Below are positions 1-9,007 of a DNA stretch of 64,000 bases, piece after piece. The notes under the pieces were generated by a model. The model was given only the letters and a program-made list of their open reading frames with translations. It did not search any database and was not told where the DNA came from. This stretch comes from Breoghania sp. L-A4. GTDB taxonomy: Bacteria; Pseudomonadota; Alphaproteobacteria; Rhizobiales; Stappiaceae. Each line of letters opens with the position of its first letter. Position 1 is the stretch's first letter. The translations under genes and the position numbers were made by a program. The stretch is from NCBI RefSeq assembly GCF_003432385.1, contig NZ_CP031841.1, positions 2,085,579 through 2,149,578 of the forward strand. The letters are read 5' to 3'.

Positions 1-1264
1 GGCCCGTTTCGATCAGGTTCCATGCGTGTATGTGTGTCATGGCCAGCGCCCGTGGGTGGAACACCCGCCGCGCCACCCGCAGATGCGCACCTATGCCGCG
101 GTTTCGCGGAAGCTGGCGACGCATATCGCCACGAAATTCGATCTGCCGGCCGGTCAGGTGCGGGTTGTTCCCAACTTCGTGGACACAGACCGCTTTTCGC
201 GTGTGAGGCAGCCCGGCGCGGGGGCGCCGTCCCGCGCCGTGTTGTTCGGGCAGTCCGGTTTCTCCGTTGACGAAATAGAGGCACTGGATCACGCCTGCGC
301 CCAGAATGGCATCACGCTCGACAAGGTCGGCTATGCCTATGGCAACGTCCGGCACAATCCCGAACTTTTTCTTCCCGATTACGATATCGCCTTCGCCATC
401 GGACGCAGCGCGCTCGAGGCGATGGCCTGCGGATGCGCCACGATCCCGATCGTTCCGAGCCTTGCCGGCAGCATGGTGACATCTGAAACGCTGCAGCCCT
501 GGGCGGATACCAACTTCAGCCCGCGCTATTTCTCTGGCGCCGATCAGGTGAACGAGGCGTGGCTGGCCGGGCAACTCGAGGCATACGATCCGCAAGACGT
601 TGCCGAGGTCACGAAGCGCGTGCGCGAGGACCACGCGATGAGCCGCGTCGTCGGCACGCTCGAGGCGTTGTACCGCGAAGCCGCGGCGGCGGCGCCCGTC
701 ACGGGAGCGGCTGAGGCGCTGGCGAGAGAACTCAACCGTATCGCGCGCGAGGTTGACGAGATCTGGGACGCCCCGCCGGCGCAAAACACAGAACCGTCCT
801 ATGCCGCCGCATTGGAAAATCAGTCCGCCACGCTGAGCGACATGGCGCGAAGCTTCAAGACGCTGACGTCACATCTCATCGGCCGGGAGAAACGTGGACG
901 CGAAGGCGGGTCCGGGGAAATGTTGCTGAAGACGATTGAAGCATCGGGTCTGTTTCAACGGGACTGGTATCTCGATCAGAACCCCGATGTCGCCCGAGCC
1001 GGGATTGATCCCCTTCGCCATTACCTGTCGTTTGGCGCGATGGAGGAAAGAGATCCCGCCGCCTTCTTTGACGGCAAAGGCTATATGGCCGCGAATCCGC
1101 ATCTGAACGGCGTGGCGCTTGCGCCGATCGAGATCGTGGTTCGGGAGGCGGTCCGATCCGCCCGGTGGAGCGACAAAGTGTGGTGGCGCTGCCCGGACAG
1201 GGTACGTAAAATATTGCGCCGGTTCGGTGTTTTTGTTGCTGGTATGAAACGGAGATCCAACTAG
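1..1264 (+). CDS. Glycosyltransferase family protein, 5'-truncated by window edge
   Basis: The reading frame is open from base 2, so the start lies outside the window; the GTG at 26 is probably internal. The visible N-terminal half (HPQMRTYAAVSRKLA, then VRVVPNFVDTDRF) resembles the linker and C-terminal nucleotide-sugar domain of GT4-like glycosyltransferases, followed by an ALEAMACG segment typical of the donor-binding region. The last ~110 residues carry a motif of the form DWYLDQNPDVA..GIDPL.HY...G..E.RDP, a short module often found at the C-terminus of alphaproteobacterial glycosyltransferases and surface-polysaccharide proteins. The TAG stop is followed directly by the ATG of the next gene, so the two are probably co-transcribed. 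The sugar donor and acceptor cannot be told from sequence. Confidence 0.75.
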   Translation, partial: ARFDQVPCVYVCHGQRPWVEHPPRHPQMRTYAAVSRKLATHIATKFDLPAGQVRVVPNFVDTDRFSRVRQPGAGAPSRAVLFGQSGFSVDEIEALDHACAQNGITLDKVGYAYGNVRHNPELFLPDYDIAFAIGRSALEAMACGCATIPIVPSLAGSMVTSETLQPWADTNFSPRYFSGADQVNEAWLAGQLEAYDPQDVAEVTKRVREDHAMSRVVGTLEALYREAAAAAPVTGAAEALARELNRIAREVDEIWDAPPAQNTEPSYAAALENQSATLSDMARSFKTLTSHLIGREKRGREGGSGEMLLKTIEASGLFQRDWYLDQNPDVARAGIDPLRHYLSFGAMEERDPAAFFDGKGYMAANPHLNGVALAPIEIVVREAVRSARWSDKVWWRCPDRVRKILRRFGVFVAGMKRRSN

Positions 1265-1846
1265 ATGGGACATATTGCGCCGCTGGATCCGCGGCTTGAA
1301 ACGCTCACCGTTGGGTCCGACGAGCGTGTCCTGCGCGCGCGCCTGAGCGCCGTGGAGCCGGAAATGGCGAACCGTCAGTGTGTTGCGCTCGTCAAGGCGG
1401 CTGTCGGCGATCACCGCAGTGTGCGCCAATGGCAACGGGGTGCGAACGTGCTGTCCTGCCGCCTGCCAATCGGCACGCCCATCGCGACCTTTCTCGATCG
1501 TGAAGGCGGCGACAGTCATCTGTACGATGGAGGGGTGGGTGTCGGCGCGCCGGGCAACTTGACCAGCCATGCGGCCGTTCTGATCGACTACATCGACGGA
1601 CCGGACGGCAGACCGGAGGCAATTCTGGTTTTCGACCAGCACGCGCTTCTCACCGAAATACGGCGGATGATCTATCCGGTTGATGACACCGCGTTCGGAA
1701 CCGGCAACGCCGCCAATTATCATGCGATACTGACGTCGGAGCTCACGCCGATCGGTGGAACGGCGAACCCCTATTGGAAGACTTGGTCCCGAACGGCTCC
1801 GCCGCGCGGCGCGCACGTCCGTGATGTCGAAGCCATGCGCGGGTGA
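1265..1846 (+). CDS. BPSL0067-family protein
   Basis: A 193-residue protein starting immediately after the stop of the glycosyltransferase. Residues ~38-85 contain QCVALVKAA, a W..G..V spacing and GTPIATF, followed by a SHAAVLIDYI segment. This Cys...His arrangement matches the BPSL0067 family, which is NlpC/P60-like (papain fold). The Cys of QCVALV and the His of SHAAV would be the catalytic pair. Family members are small and often lie near secretion or surface loci; a peptidoglycan-amidase role is an inference. No signal peptide is visible. The family call is by motif recognition only. Confidence 0.65.
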   Translation: MGHIAPLDPRLETLTVGSDERVLRARLSAVEPEMANRQCVALVKAAVGDHRSVRQWQRGANVLSCRLPIGTPIATFLDREGGDSHLYDGGVGVGAPGNLTSHAAVLIDYIDGPDGRPEAILVFDQHALLTEIRRMIYPVDDTAFGTGNAANYHAILTSELTPIGGTANPYWKTWSRTAPPRGAHVRDVEAMRG

Positions 1847-1869
1847 CGCCCGCGCGTTGAGCGGGATAC

Positions 1870-2553
1870 CTACCGTCCCTCAAGCACATTCAGAACAGCC
1901 GCGCCGGAGATTTCTCCCGAGGCAGGGTCGCCCATGCGGTGAAAATCGCCCTCGATCCGCATGGCGGTCTCCAGCACGGATGCATAGGCGCGCTTGTCGA
2001 GCTCCACGGCGCCGAAGCGCTTCAGGTGCTCGGTGACGAACTGCGTGTCCAGCAGCGAAAAGCCGCCCGCGATCAGCCTTGCCGCGAGATGGGTCAGCGC
2101 CACCTTCGAGGCGTCGCGCTCCAGCGAGAACATGCTTTCCCCGAAGAACGCCCCGCCCAGCGCGATGCCGTAGAGCCCGCCGACCAGATGTCCGTCGCGC
2201 CAGGCCTCCACCGTGTGGCAGTGCCCCAGCTCGAACAGCTCGCCATACAGCCGGCGGATCGGCCGGTTGATCCAGGTCTTGCGGCGTCCCGGTGCGGGGG
2301 CCGCGCAGCCGTTGATGACCGCGTCGAAGTCGTGATCGACGCGGATCTCGAAATGATCGGCGCGCACCGTGCGGCGCAGCCTGCGCGGCACGTGAAAGGC
2401 GTCAAGCGGCAGGACGCCGCGCAGGTCCGGCTCGATCCAGAACAGCTCGGGATCGTCGGCTGATTCCGCCATCGGAAAAATGCCGCAGGCATAGGCTTTC
2501 AGCAAAACCTGCGGCGTGATTTCCAGAAGAACGTCGTCGTTGGAGCGGCTCAT
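1870..2553 (-). CDS. aat: Leucyl/phenylalanyl-tRNA--protein transferase
   Basis: A 227-residue protein that adds Leu or Phe from aminoacyl-tRNA to N-terminal Arg/Lys of proteins, making them N-degron substrates for ClpS/ClpAP in the cytoplasm. Diagnostic segments are the N-terminal [28 protein letters not shown], the central GHCHTVEAW with [21 protein letters not shown], and [16 protein letters not shown]. Length is normal for the alphaproteobacterial form. It lies 12 bp downstream of accC on the same strand and is probably the last gene of the aroQ-accB-accC-aat run, an arrangement common in Rhizobiales. Confidence 0.95.
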   Translation of the reverse strand: MSRSNDDVLLEITPQVLLKAYACGIFPMAESADDPELFWIEPDLRGVLPLDAFHVPRRLRRTVRADHFEIRVDHDFDAVINGCAAPAPGRRKTWINRPIRRLYGELFELGHCHTVEAWRDGHLVGGLYGIALGGAFFGESMFSLERDASKVALTHLAARLIAGGFSLLDTQFVTEHLKRFGAVELDKRAYASVLETAMRIEGDFHRMGDPASGEISGAAVLNVLEGR

Positions 2554-2565
2554 TCTTGGCCTACA

Positions 2566-3915
2566 TCAGATATCGACGGGATCCGCGAGATATTTTTCCA
2601 GCCAATGGATGTCGTACATGCCGTTGGCGATATCCTGATTGTCGACCAGCTCGCGGAACAGCGGGATGGTCGTCTCGATGCCGTCGACCACGAATTCGTC
2701 GAGGCAGCGGCGCAGCCGCATCATGCATTCGACCCGGTTGCGCCCGTGCACGATCAGCTTGCCGATCAGGCTGTCATAATGCGGCGGGATCGAATAGCCC
2801 TGATAGACGCCGGAATCGACGCGCACGCCAAGGCCGCCGGGCGGGTGATAATAGGTGATCTTGCCGGGCGAGGGCACGAAGGTGCGCGCGTGCTCGGCGT
2901 TGATCCGGCATTCGATGGCGTGGCCCTCGAACGTGATGTCATCCTGGGTGAAACCCAGATCGCCGCCCGAGGCGATGCGGATCTGCTCGTTGACCAGATC
3001 GATGCCGGTGATCATCTCGGTCACCGGATGCTCCACCTGCAGCCGGGTGTTCATCTCGATGAAGTAGAATTCACCGTTCTCGTACAGGAACTCGATGGTG
3101 CCGACGCCCGAGTAGCTCATGTCGGCCATCGCCTTGGCGCAGATGTCGCCGATCTTCTTGCGGTTGGCGGCGTTGAGCGCGGGCGAGGGGGCTTCCTCCA
3201 GCACCTTCTGGTGGCGGCGCTGCAGCGAGCAGTCGCGTTCGCCCAGATGCACCGCGCGGCCCTTGCCGTCACCCAGGATCTGAACCTCGATGTGACGCGG
3301 CTTCTGGAGATATTTCTCCATGTACAGCGTGTCGTCGCCAAACGAGTTGCGCGCCTCCACGCGGGCCGTGGAATAGGCGGTTTCGATCTCGCCCTCGTTG
3401 AGCGCCACCTTCATGCCGCGTCCGCCGCCGCCGGCCGCCGCCTTCAGCAGCACCGGATAGCCGATCTCGGCAGCGATCCGCTTGGCTTCGGTGGCGCTCG
3501 TCACGCCGCCTTCCGAGCCGGGAACCACCGGGATGCCGAGCCGCTTGGCGGTCTGCTTGGCCTCGATCTTGTCGCCCATGATGCGGATGTGTTCCGACGA
3601 CGGGCCGATGAAGGCGATCTTGTGCGCCTCCAGGATCTCGGCGAAACGGGCGTTCTCGGACAGAAAGCCGTAGCCCGGGTGCACGGCGTCGGCGCCGGTG
3701 ATCTCGCACGCCGCCATCAGGGAGGGAATGTTGAGGTAGCTGTCGCGGGCGGTATGCGGGCCGATGCACACGCTTTCGTCGGCCAGCCGCACATGCATGG
3801 CGTTGGCGTCGGCGGTGGAATGAACGGCCACCGTCGCGATGCCCAGCTCCTTGCAGGCGCGCAGGATGCGTAGCGCGATCTCGCCGCGGTTGGCGATGAG
3901 AATCTTGGAGAACAT
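2566..3915 (-). CDS. accC: Acetyl-CoA carboxylase, biotin carboxylase subunit
   Basis: A 449-residue ATP-grasp enzyme that carboxylates biotin on AccB, the first half-reaction of malonyl-CoA synthesis. It begins MFSKILIANRGEIALRI, the standard biotin carboxylase N-terminus. The glycine-rich ATP-binding loop KAAAGGGGRGMK and the catalytic EMNTRLQVEHPVTE are intact, and length equals the family norm. It follows accB by 11 bp and is followed by aat. Confidence 0.98.
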   Translation of the reverse strand: MFSKILIANRGEIALRILRACKELGIATVAVHSTADANAMHVRLADESVCIGPHTARDSYLNIPSLMAACEITGADAVHPGYGFLSENARFAEILEAHKIAFIGPSSEHIRIMGDKIEAKQTAKRLGIPVVPGSEGGVTSATEAKRIAAEIGYPVLLKAAAGGGGRGMKVALNEGEIETAYSTARVEARNSFGDDTLYMEKYLQKPRHIEVQILGDGKGRAVHLGERDCSLQRRHQKVLEEAPSPALNAANRKKIGDICAKAMADMSYSGVGTIEFLYENGEFYFIEMNTRLQVEHPVTEMITGIDLVNEQIRIASGGDLGFTQDDITFEGHAIECRINAEHARTFVPSPGKITYYHPPGGLGVRVDSGVYQGYSIPPHYDSLIGKLIVHGRNRVECMMRLRRCLDEFVVDGIETTIPLFRELVDNQDIANGMYDIHWLEKYLADPVDI

Positions 3916-3926
3916 GGCGCGCGCCT

Positions 3927-4379
3927 TTATTCGATGATGACCAGGGGCTCGCCGAATTCGACCGGCTGGCCGTCGTCGACCAGAATGGCCTTGATCGTGC
4001 CGGCCCTGGGCGACGGGATCTGGTTCATGGTCTTCATCGCTTCCACGATCATGATCGTCTCGCCTTCGCGCACGCTCTGGCCCACGTCGATGAACGGCCG
4101 CGCGCCGGGCTCGGCCGCGTGATAGGCGGTGCCGACCATCGGCGAGGGGACCGCGCCGGGATGGTTCGCCGGGTCGACGGGGACCGGGGCCTCGCTGACG
4201 GCTGCTGCCGCGGGTGCCGCGGGCGCGGCGGCCACGGGCGCGGTGACGCTCATCTGGCGGGCGACGCGAATGCGCAGGTCGTTCTGCTCGACTTCGATTT
4301 CCGACAGGTTGGTCTCGTCGAGCAGGCCGGCGAGCTGGCGAATCAGATCGTGGTCGATGGTGGATTTCTTGTTGGACAT
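3927..4379 (-). CDS. accB: Acetyl-CoA carboxylase, biotin carboxyl carrier protein
   Basis: A 150-residue BCCP. The N-terminal ~45 residues ([19 protein letters not shown]) form the usual helical part, then comes an Ala/Pro-rich linker (~48-72) and the C-terminal lipoyl/biotinyl domain. The biotin acceptor is Lys116 in EAMKTMN. The start MSNKKST was chosen because the family begins there and the longer open frame upstream is only antisense of the neighbouring coding sequence. It sits between aroQ and accC. Confidence 0.97.
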   Translation of the reverse strand: MSNKKSTIDHDLIRQLAGLLDETNLSEIEVEQNDLRIRVARQMSVTAPVAAAPAAPAAAAVSEAPVPVDPANHPGAVPSPMVGTAYHAAEPGARPFIDVGQSVREGETIMIVEAMKTMNQIPSPRAGTIKAILVDDGQPVEFGEPLVIIE

Positions 4380-4405
4380 GTTGCTTTTCAATCGCTGTCT
4401 AATTT

Positions 4406-4846
4406 TCAGGTCCGGATCACATCGGAAAGCGCTTCGATGGCGAGGCGATAGCCGGTCGCGCCAAAGCCGCAAATGACGCCGTGCGCCACCGGCGATACGA
4501 AGGAATGGTGCCGGAAGGATTCTCTGGCGAAGACGTTCGAAAGATGGATTTCGACCGCCGGGATCTCCGCTGCGCGGATGGCGTCGTGAATCGCCACGGA
4601 GGTGTGCGTATAGGCGGCGGGGTTGATGATCAGCCCTTGCGCCACGTCGCCGGCCTCCTGGATCCAGTCGACCATAAGGCCCTCGAAGTTCGTCTGGCGG
4701 AATTCCACGTCTAGTCCCAGGTCCTCGCCCGTTTCCCGGCACAGTCTCTCGATGTCGGCCAATGTGGTCCGGCCGTAGTGCTCAGGCTCGCGGCTGCCGA
4801 GACGGTTCAGGTTCGGCCCGTTCAAGACGAAGATGGTGGATGCCAT
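4406..4846 (-). CDS. aroQ: Type II 3-dehydroquinate dehydratase
   Basis: A 146-residue enzyme that dehydrates 3-dehydroquinate to 3-dehydroshikimate in the shikimate pathway. Present are [17 protein letters not shown] with the catalytic Tyr24, [15 protein letters not shown], and [17 protein letters not shown] with the catalytic His. It is the first gene of the minus-strand operon with accB-accC-aat, so the promoter should lie in 4847-5027. Confidence 0.97.
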   Translation of the reverse strand: MASTIFVLNGPNLNRLGSREPEHYGRTTLADIERLCRETGEDLGLDVEFRQTNFEGLMVDWIQEAGDVAQGLIINPAAYTHTSVAIHDAIRAAEIPAVEIHLSNVFARESFRHHSFVSPVAHGVICGFGATGYRLAIEALSDVIRT

Positions 4847-4925
4847 TCAAACCCCAATGGCGGCCCGTGCCCGGCACGCGCCGCCTGCGCATAGTCCCGC
4901 CCGTTATAGGGGTTCGGCGTGGGGA

Positions 4926-4950
4926 GGAAAAGCCCCGATGGGGCTTTCCC
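4926..4950. promoter_or_regulatory. GC-rich hairpin in the aroQ leader/promoter region
   Basis: AAAGCCCC (4929-4936) and GGGGCTTT (4940-4947) form a perfect 8-bp stem with a 3-base loop, about 80 bp upstream of the aroQ start. There is no long T-tract on either strand, so it is not a clear intrinsic terminator. It may be a leader hairpin or the 3' end of a transcript from beyond. Confidence 0.35.
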
Positions 4951-5027
4951 GGGCGATGATCGTGCGCGTGTCGCCCGATCGTCTCCCGAGCCACGGCCGT
5001 CCGGTTGATCCGCAATCACAGTTGATT

Positions 5028-5146
5028 GTCATCCCGGCTGCAGCGAAGCGGAAAGCCGGGACCCAGTAGCCGTTAACGCCGGTGGGGTGGCTCGGGCTGT
5101 GGCGGCATCAGGGCACGATCAGTTCGGCCGTTGGTTACTGGGTCCC
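5028..5146. repeat. Left part of a palindromic intergenic repeat interrupted by the IS110 element
   Basis: The segment starting GTCATCCCGGCTGCAGCG and ending TTACTGGGTCCC matches the reverse complement of the complete copy at 10195-10355 at both its outer and inner blocks. The matching remainder (GATCTCGCGATGCTCGCCCGGG...) is found at 6263-6290, beyond the IS element. The middle, roughly 5075-5130, has diverged from the other copy. Confidence 0.8.
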
Positions 5147-5310
5147 TGTGTATTGTCGATGTGTCAGAATGGGTGCGGACGGGAGATCGTTGGGTCCCAG
5201 GTTTTGCAGACCGAGAACCGGCACGGATCCCCGCCCGCGCAGACAGATCCAAACCTGAACAGTTGATCGAGGCCGCCGCAACCGGACCTCGCAGCACAGG
5301 GACAGGCGCC
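5147..5310 (+). ncRNA. Candidate IS110 bridge-RNA region (left non-coding end)
   Basis: The 164 bp between the deduced left IS boundary and the transposase start contain no convincing gene. In IS110-group elements this interval encodes the bridge RNA that pairs with donor and target DNA. The repeated GGGTCCC-like blocks here (5141-5146 and near 5191-5197, TGGGTCCCAGG) resemble the target flank GGGTCCC, as expected of a target-binding loop. I infer the RNA; its folding was not computed. Confidence 0.4.
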
Positions 5311-6240
5311 ATGAGGATACACCCTGGCTTCATTGGAATCGATGTTTCCAAGCATCATCTCGATATTTTTGATGGGCTTTACGACACCCATCGGCGCGTT
5401 GACAACACGGCCGAGGCCATCGAGGCATGGCTCGCAGGCCTTGGTGAGCGTCAGCTCTTCGTCGTCTTCGAGGCGACGGGCCGCTTTGACCGCACGCTTG
5501 CCCGGGCGTTGGCCGGACACGCGCTGCGCTTTGCCCGGGTCAATCCCTCCCGTGCCCGCGACTTTGCCCGCTCACTCGGCCTCATCGCCAAGACGGATGC
5601 CATCGACGCCCGCATGCTCGCCGCCATGGGGCAGTGCCTCGATCCGCAGGCCACGCCGGCGGCCGACGAGGCGCGTGACCGGCTCTCCGGCGTACACAAG
5701 CGCCGCGACCAGTTGGTCGCCATTCGCCAGCAGGAAAAGCTTCGTCTTGCCGAGGCCCATGAGTGCGAGCGGTCGAGCCTGGAGCGCCACCTTGCCTGGC
5801 TGAATGAGGAGATCGCCGCTGTGGAGGCCGAGCGCGCCGCCCTCATCCGGGCCAATGCGACGTTCGCGGGGATGGAAAGGCTGCTGCGCTCCATTCCCGG
5901 TATCGGCCCGGTCGCCGCCACGACGCTGATCGCGCTGATGCGTGAGCTCGGCACCACATCGCCCAAGGCGATCGCGGCGCTTGCGGGTCTTGCGCCCTTC
6001 AATGTCGACAGCGGCCGTTTCCGGGGCCACCGCGCGATCAAGGGTGGGCGCAAGCGGGTGCGCGACGCCCTCTACATGGCCGCCGTCACCGCGGCGCGCT
6101 CCAACTCGCGTTTCAAGGCCTATGCCCGGGCCCTGGTCGATCGCGGAAAACCCTTCAAGGTCACCATGATCGCGCTGGCCAGAAAAATCCTCGTCACCGC
6201 AAACGCCATCCTAAGAGACGGTGTCCCGTTCCACGCATGA
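5311..6240 (+). CDS. IS110-family transposase (DEDD)
   Basis: A 309-residue recombinase starting MRIHPGFIGIDVSK. The N-terminal RuvC-like domain shows Asp11, Glu54 in FEATG, and Asp96/Asp99 in KTDAIDAR, the DEDD set. The C-terminal Transposase_20 domain has LLRSIPGIGPVAATTL and DSGRFRGHRAIKGGRKRVRDALYMA, with the expected catalytic Ser at 234. ATG 5311 was preferred to an in-frame upstream extension because the family begins just before GIDVSK and the upstream part overlaps the element's non-coding end. It appears intact. Confidence 0.93.
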   Translation: MRIHPGFIGIDVSKHHLDIFDGLYDTHRRVDNTAEAIEAWLAGLGERQLFVVFEATGRFDRTLARALAGHALRFARVNPSRARDFARSLGLIAKTDAIDARMLAAMGQCLDPQATPAADEARDRLSGVHKRRDQLVAIRQQEKLRLAEAHECERSSLERHLAWLNEEIAAVEAERAALIRANATFAGMERLLRSIPGIGPVAATTLIALMRELGTTSPKAIAALAGLAPFNVDSGRFRGHRAIKGGRKRVRDALYMAAVTAARSNSRFKAYARALVDRGKPFKVTMIALARKILVTANAILRDGVPFHA

Positions 6241-6262
6241 CACACTCAACAACACAGTTGCC

Positions 6263-6290
6263 GGATCTCGCGATGCTCGCCCGGGATGAC
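6263..6290. repeat. Right part of the repeat split by IS110
   Basis: GATCTCGCGATGCTCGCC followed by CGGGATGAC restores the distal arm of the palindromic repeat whose left part ends at 5146. The intact copy at 10195-10355 (reverse complement) has the same sequence directly after GGGTCCC, with one mismatch. Confidence 0.75.
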
Positions 6291-6415
6291 AATTGCATTT
6301 GATTTCCGCGCGCACTGCTCAGATTTCAGCGACCGGCGAATATGCGGACACTGCGAAGCTCCATTGGGACGATCCCGTTTGCTATCGCAACGCCGCACGG
6401 TTTCCGCATCGCGCC

Positions 6416-7195
6416 CTAGCAGCTCGTCGAGCCGCACTGACGGAAGTCGGAGATCCGCTTCTTGAGCTGGTCGTAGCCGACCGCGCCGAACACCACCTCG
6501 TTGCCCACCACGTAGGACGGCGTGCCGGTCAGCCCAAGGCCGTTGGCAAGGCCATAGACCTCCTCGATGGTCGCCGCCACTTCGGAATCCTTCATCGCCG
6601 TGTCCAGCGCATCGGCGTCCGCGCCGACGTCCAGCGCCACCTCGCGCGCCCGGGCGGCGTTGGCCTGGCCCCGACCGGAAAGCAGCTTGTTGTGGAACGC
6701 GCCGTAGAGTTCGGGAGTGGTGAGATTGAGCGCCACCCCCACCTTGGCGGCCTCCACCGAGCCCTGACCCAGCACCGGGAACTCCTTGAGCACGACGCGC
6801 AGCTGATCGTCCTCCTCGATCAGCCGGTTCATGTCGCTGAGCGAACGCTTGCAGTAGCCGCAGTTGTAGTCGAAGAACTCGACCAGCGTGACGTCGCCTT
6901 CCGGATTGCCGAGCACCACCTGGCGGGTGGAGTTGAACAGGATGTCGGCGTTGCTGGCGATGGTGCCCGCGCGCGCCGCGTTCTCTTCTTCCTTCTGCCT
7001 GCGCTCGAGTTCGATGAAGGCGTCGCGGACGACTTCCGGATTGCTGAGAAGGTAGTTGCGGATGATCTGCTCGATCTCGCCGCGCTTGGCGGCGTCGAAC
7101 GGCTCGGCGCTGGCGGTCCCGGCGGCGAAGGGGGCGGCGATCGTCATGGCGGCGCCGATGGCAAGGCCCGCGGCCGCGCGAAGGATACGCTTCAT
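6416..7195 (-). CDS. DsbA-family periplasmic thiol:disulfide oxidoreductase
   Basis: A 259-residue thioredoxin-fold protein. Residues 1-30 are a Sec signal peptide with an Ala-rich core ending TASA. A helical region (~36-78) precedes the thioredoxin domain, as in ScsC/Com1-type DsbA proteins. The active site CGYC is at 112-115 in FFDYNCGYCKRS, and the cis-proline loop GTPSYVVG is near 225. It probably oxidises or isomerises disulfides in exported proteins. The M48 protease gene ends 51 bp upstream on the same strand; both act in the envelope. Confidence 0.88.
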   Translation of the reverse strand: MKRILRAAAGLAIGAAMTIAAPFAAGTASAEPFDAAKRGEIEQIIRNYLLSNPEVVRDAFIELERRQKEEENAARAGTIASNADILFNSTRQVVLGNPEGDVTLVEFFDYNCGYCKRSLSDMNRLIEEDDQLRVVLKEFPVLGQGSVEAAKVGVALNLTTPELYGAFHNKLLSGRGQANAARAREVALDVGADADALDTAMKDSEVAATIEEVYGLANGLGLTGTPSYVVGNEVVFGAVGYDQLKKRISDFRQCGSTSC

Positions 7196-7246
7196 GGTGT
7201 GCTCCTGGTGGCTGCCGGGCCTCTGCGGCCGCGGTGCGCATTCATA

Positions 7247-8728
7247 TCAAAACTTGGGTGGCTTATAGGACACGATGTCGTCCGCTTGTAGCCATTGCGG
7301 CGATCCACGCTTCAATTTCTGTTGAGCGCGGGCCGCGTACCGGCGCGCGTTGTCGAAGTCGCCGCCCGCCATCATGGATTGCGCGGTCGCCAGATCGGCC
7401 GCCGCCGTGTCGCCCAGGCGCGCTTCGGCGATCGCCAGCTGGGCATAGCCGAGCGGCGAATTGGGTTCGCGCTGCAGCCCCTTGGTTAGCGACTGCACGG
7501 CCGCGCGCAACGCGCCGTTGTCGCCCGACGCCACCAGCGCGTAGCCGTGCCAGATGTGCAGCAGCCCTTCGTTCGGCGCCAGCGAGACCGCCTTGGCGAA
7601 GGGCGCCACGGCCTCCCTCGGCTTGCCCGATTCCAGCCGTGCCTGGCCCTTGAGTTCCCAGAAATAGGGATTGTTCGGCTGCTTGGCGATCAGCGCGTCG
7701 ATGGCGCGGTCGGCGTCGCGCGGGTTGCCGCTGCGCATCTTGACCACGGCGCGCGCGTATTCGGCCGGCAGGCTGCGGTCCTTTTCGCCATAGGCGCGGA
7801 ACACCGTCTGCGGATGGGACGTGAAGGCCAGCAGCTTGGCGCGCACCAGATCGTGCCGGGCCTGCAGCGCGGGAGAATCTTTCTTGCCGAAATTCTTGCT
7901 GCGCTTGGCGAGGTTTTCCAGCTGCGACAGGCGTTCGCGCGCCATCGGATGGCTCTGCACGTAGGGGTCGGTGTATTGGGCTGAGAAAAGCTGCTGGTCG
8001 GCGAAGCGTTCGAAGGTGGTCACCATGCCCTTGGCCGACTGGCCGGTGCGGTCGAGGTAGGTGACCGCGGCGCGGTCGGCGGAGGCCTCCTCGGTGCGCT
8101 GGTAGGCCAGCAGCGAGCGCTGGGCGATGCCGCCGCCCGCGCCGGCGATGGCCGCGCCGCCCTGGGCGACGCCGCCCGAGCCGGCGCTGGCGCCCGCCGC
8201 CATCACGCCCGCGCCCAGCAGCGCGCCGATCACCGCCATGATCTGCGCGCGGGCTGCGGCGGTGCGCAGCCGCGCCATGTGGTTGCCCGCGATGTGTCCG
8301 GTCTCATGCGCGAGCACGCCGATCACCTCGTTCGGCGTCTTGGCGTCCATGATCACGCCGGTGTTGATGAAGATGCGGCGGCCGTCGACCACGAAGGCGT
8401 TGAAGCGCTTGTCGTTGATCAGAATGACGTCGACCGAATCGCCCGCAAGCCCCGCCGCCTTGAGGATGGGCCGGGCGTAGTCGCGCAGCAGCGTCTCGGT
8501 TTCCGCGTCGCGCACCAAAGGCAGCTTGCGTCCCTGCGCCAGCGCCGGAAGGCATGCCGCCTGCAGGCCCATGACCATCGCCAGCGCGCCGGTTGCCAGC
8601 CTTGGCGTGAGACGCCGCAGCCGCGCGGCCGGCTCGCCGCCGGAGCCATGCGCTTCCGGTCTCACGGCGGTGCGAGGCGTCAGGTGAGGCTGGCATGCGG
8701 CGCGCAAACGGGTTAGGGCAGTCGTCAC
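7247..8728 (-). CDS. M48-family metalloprotease with TPRs (BepA-like)
   Basis: A ~493-residue exported zinc protease. The zinc motif HETGH (in LAHETGHIAGNHMARL) is at about residue 138, and the third ligand Glu lies in the EEASADRAAVTYL segment. The C-terminal ~200 residues form TPR-like helices (NNPYFWELKGQARLESGKPREAVAPFAKAV...). A hydrophobic stretch ending LPALAQ is a signal peptide. I placed the start at the GTG at 8728, giving a basic N-region before it; an internal ATG near 8575 would shorten it. BepA/YfgC homologues assist outer-membrane protein quality control. Confidence 0.85.
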   Translation of the reverse strand: MTTALTRLRAACQPHLTPRTAVRPEAHGSGGEPAARLRRLTPRLATGALAMVMGLQAACLPALAQGRKLPLVRDAETETLLRDYARPILKAAGLAGDSVDVILINDKRFNAFVVDGRRIFINTGVIMDAKTPNEVIGVLAHETGHIAGNHMARLRTAAARAQIMAVIGALLGAGVMAAGASAGSGGVAQGGAAIAGAGGGIAQRSLLAYQRTEEASADRAAVTYLDRTGQSAKGMVTTFERFADQQLFSAQYTDPYVQSHPMARERLSQLENLAKRSKNFGKKDSPALQARHDLVRAKLLAFTSHPQTVFRAYGEKDRSLPAEYARAVVKMRSGNPRDADRAIDALIAKQPNNPYFWELKGQARLESGKPREAVAPFAKAVSLAPNEGLLHIWHGYALVASGDNGALRAAVQSLTKGLQREPNSPLGYAQLAIAEARLGDTAAADLATAQSMMAGGDFDNARRYAARAQQKLKRGSPQWLQADDIVSYKPPKF

Positions 8729-9007
8729 GGTCTGGCGGTCCTCTGTCTGGCGGTTCGAAAACGGGCGGTCGAAATACGGGCCATCCACAAACGGGCCGCC
8801 GGTTTTCGGGCGCGAAGCGAGCGTATCGCGCCCGGCGACGGTATGGATGGTGTGACCCGCGGTCAACCGTCTGGCCGGCGCGGCCGACGCGCGCGCTCGG
8901 GATCGAAGATCACAGCAGCGCGCGATTGCGGCAAGACGACGGCACGGCGGATACGGAATGCAACGCAACACAGCGCGCGGCCGAGCGGCGGCAGAGACGG
9001 AGAGCCC

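Larger units (their letters stand above)
5147..6262 (+). mobile_element. IS110-family insertion sequence, about 1.1 kb
   Basis: The boundaries are deduced by comparing the broken repeat with the intact copy at 10195-10355. The left junction is GGTCCC|TGTG and the right junction GTTGCC|GGAT, with CC at both edges and no longer target duplication. The ends show an imperfect inverted similarity (TGTGTATTGTC..TGTGTCA against TGTGTTGTTGA.TGTGTCA). The non-coding left end is about 164 bp and the right end only about 22 bp. A long left end is typical of the IS110 group, whose bridge RNA is encoded there. Confidence 0.75.
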
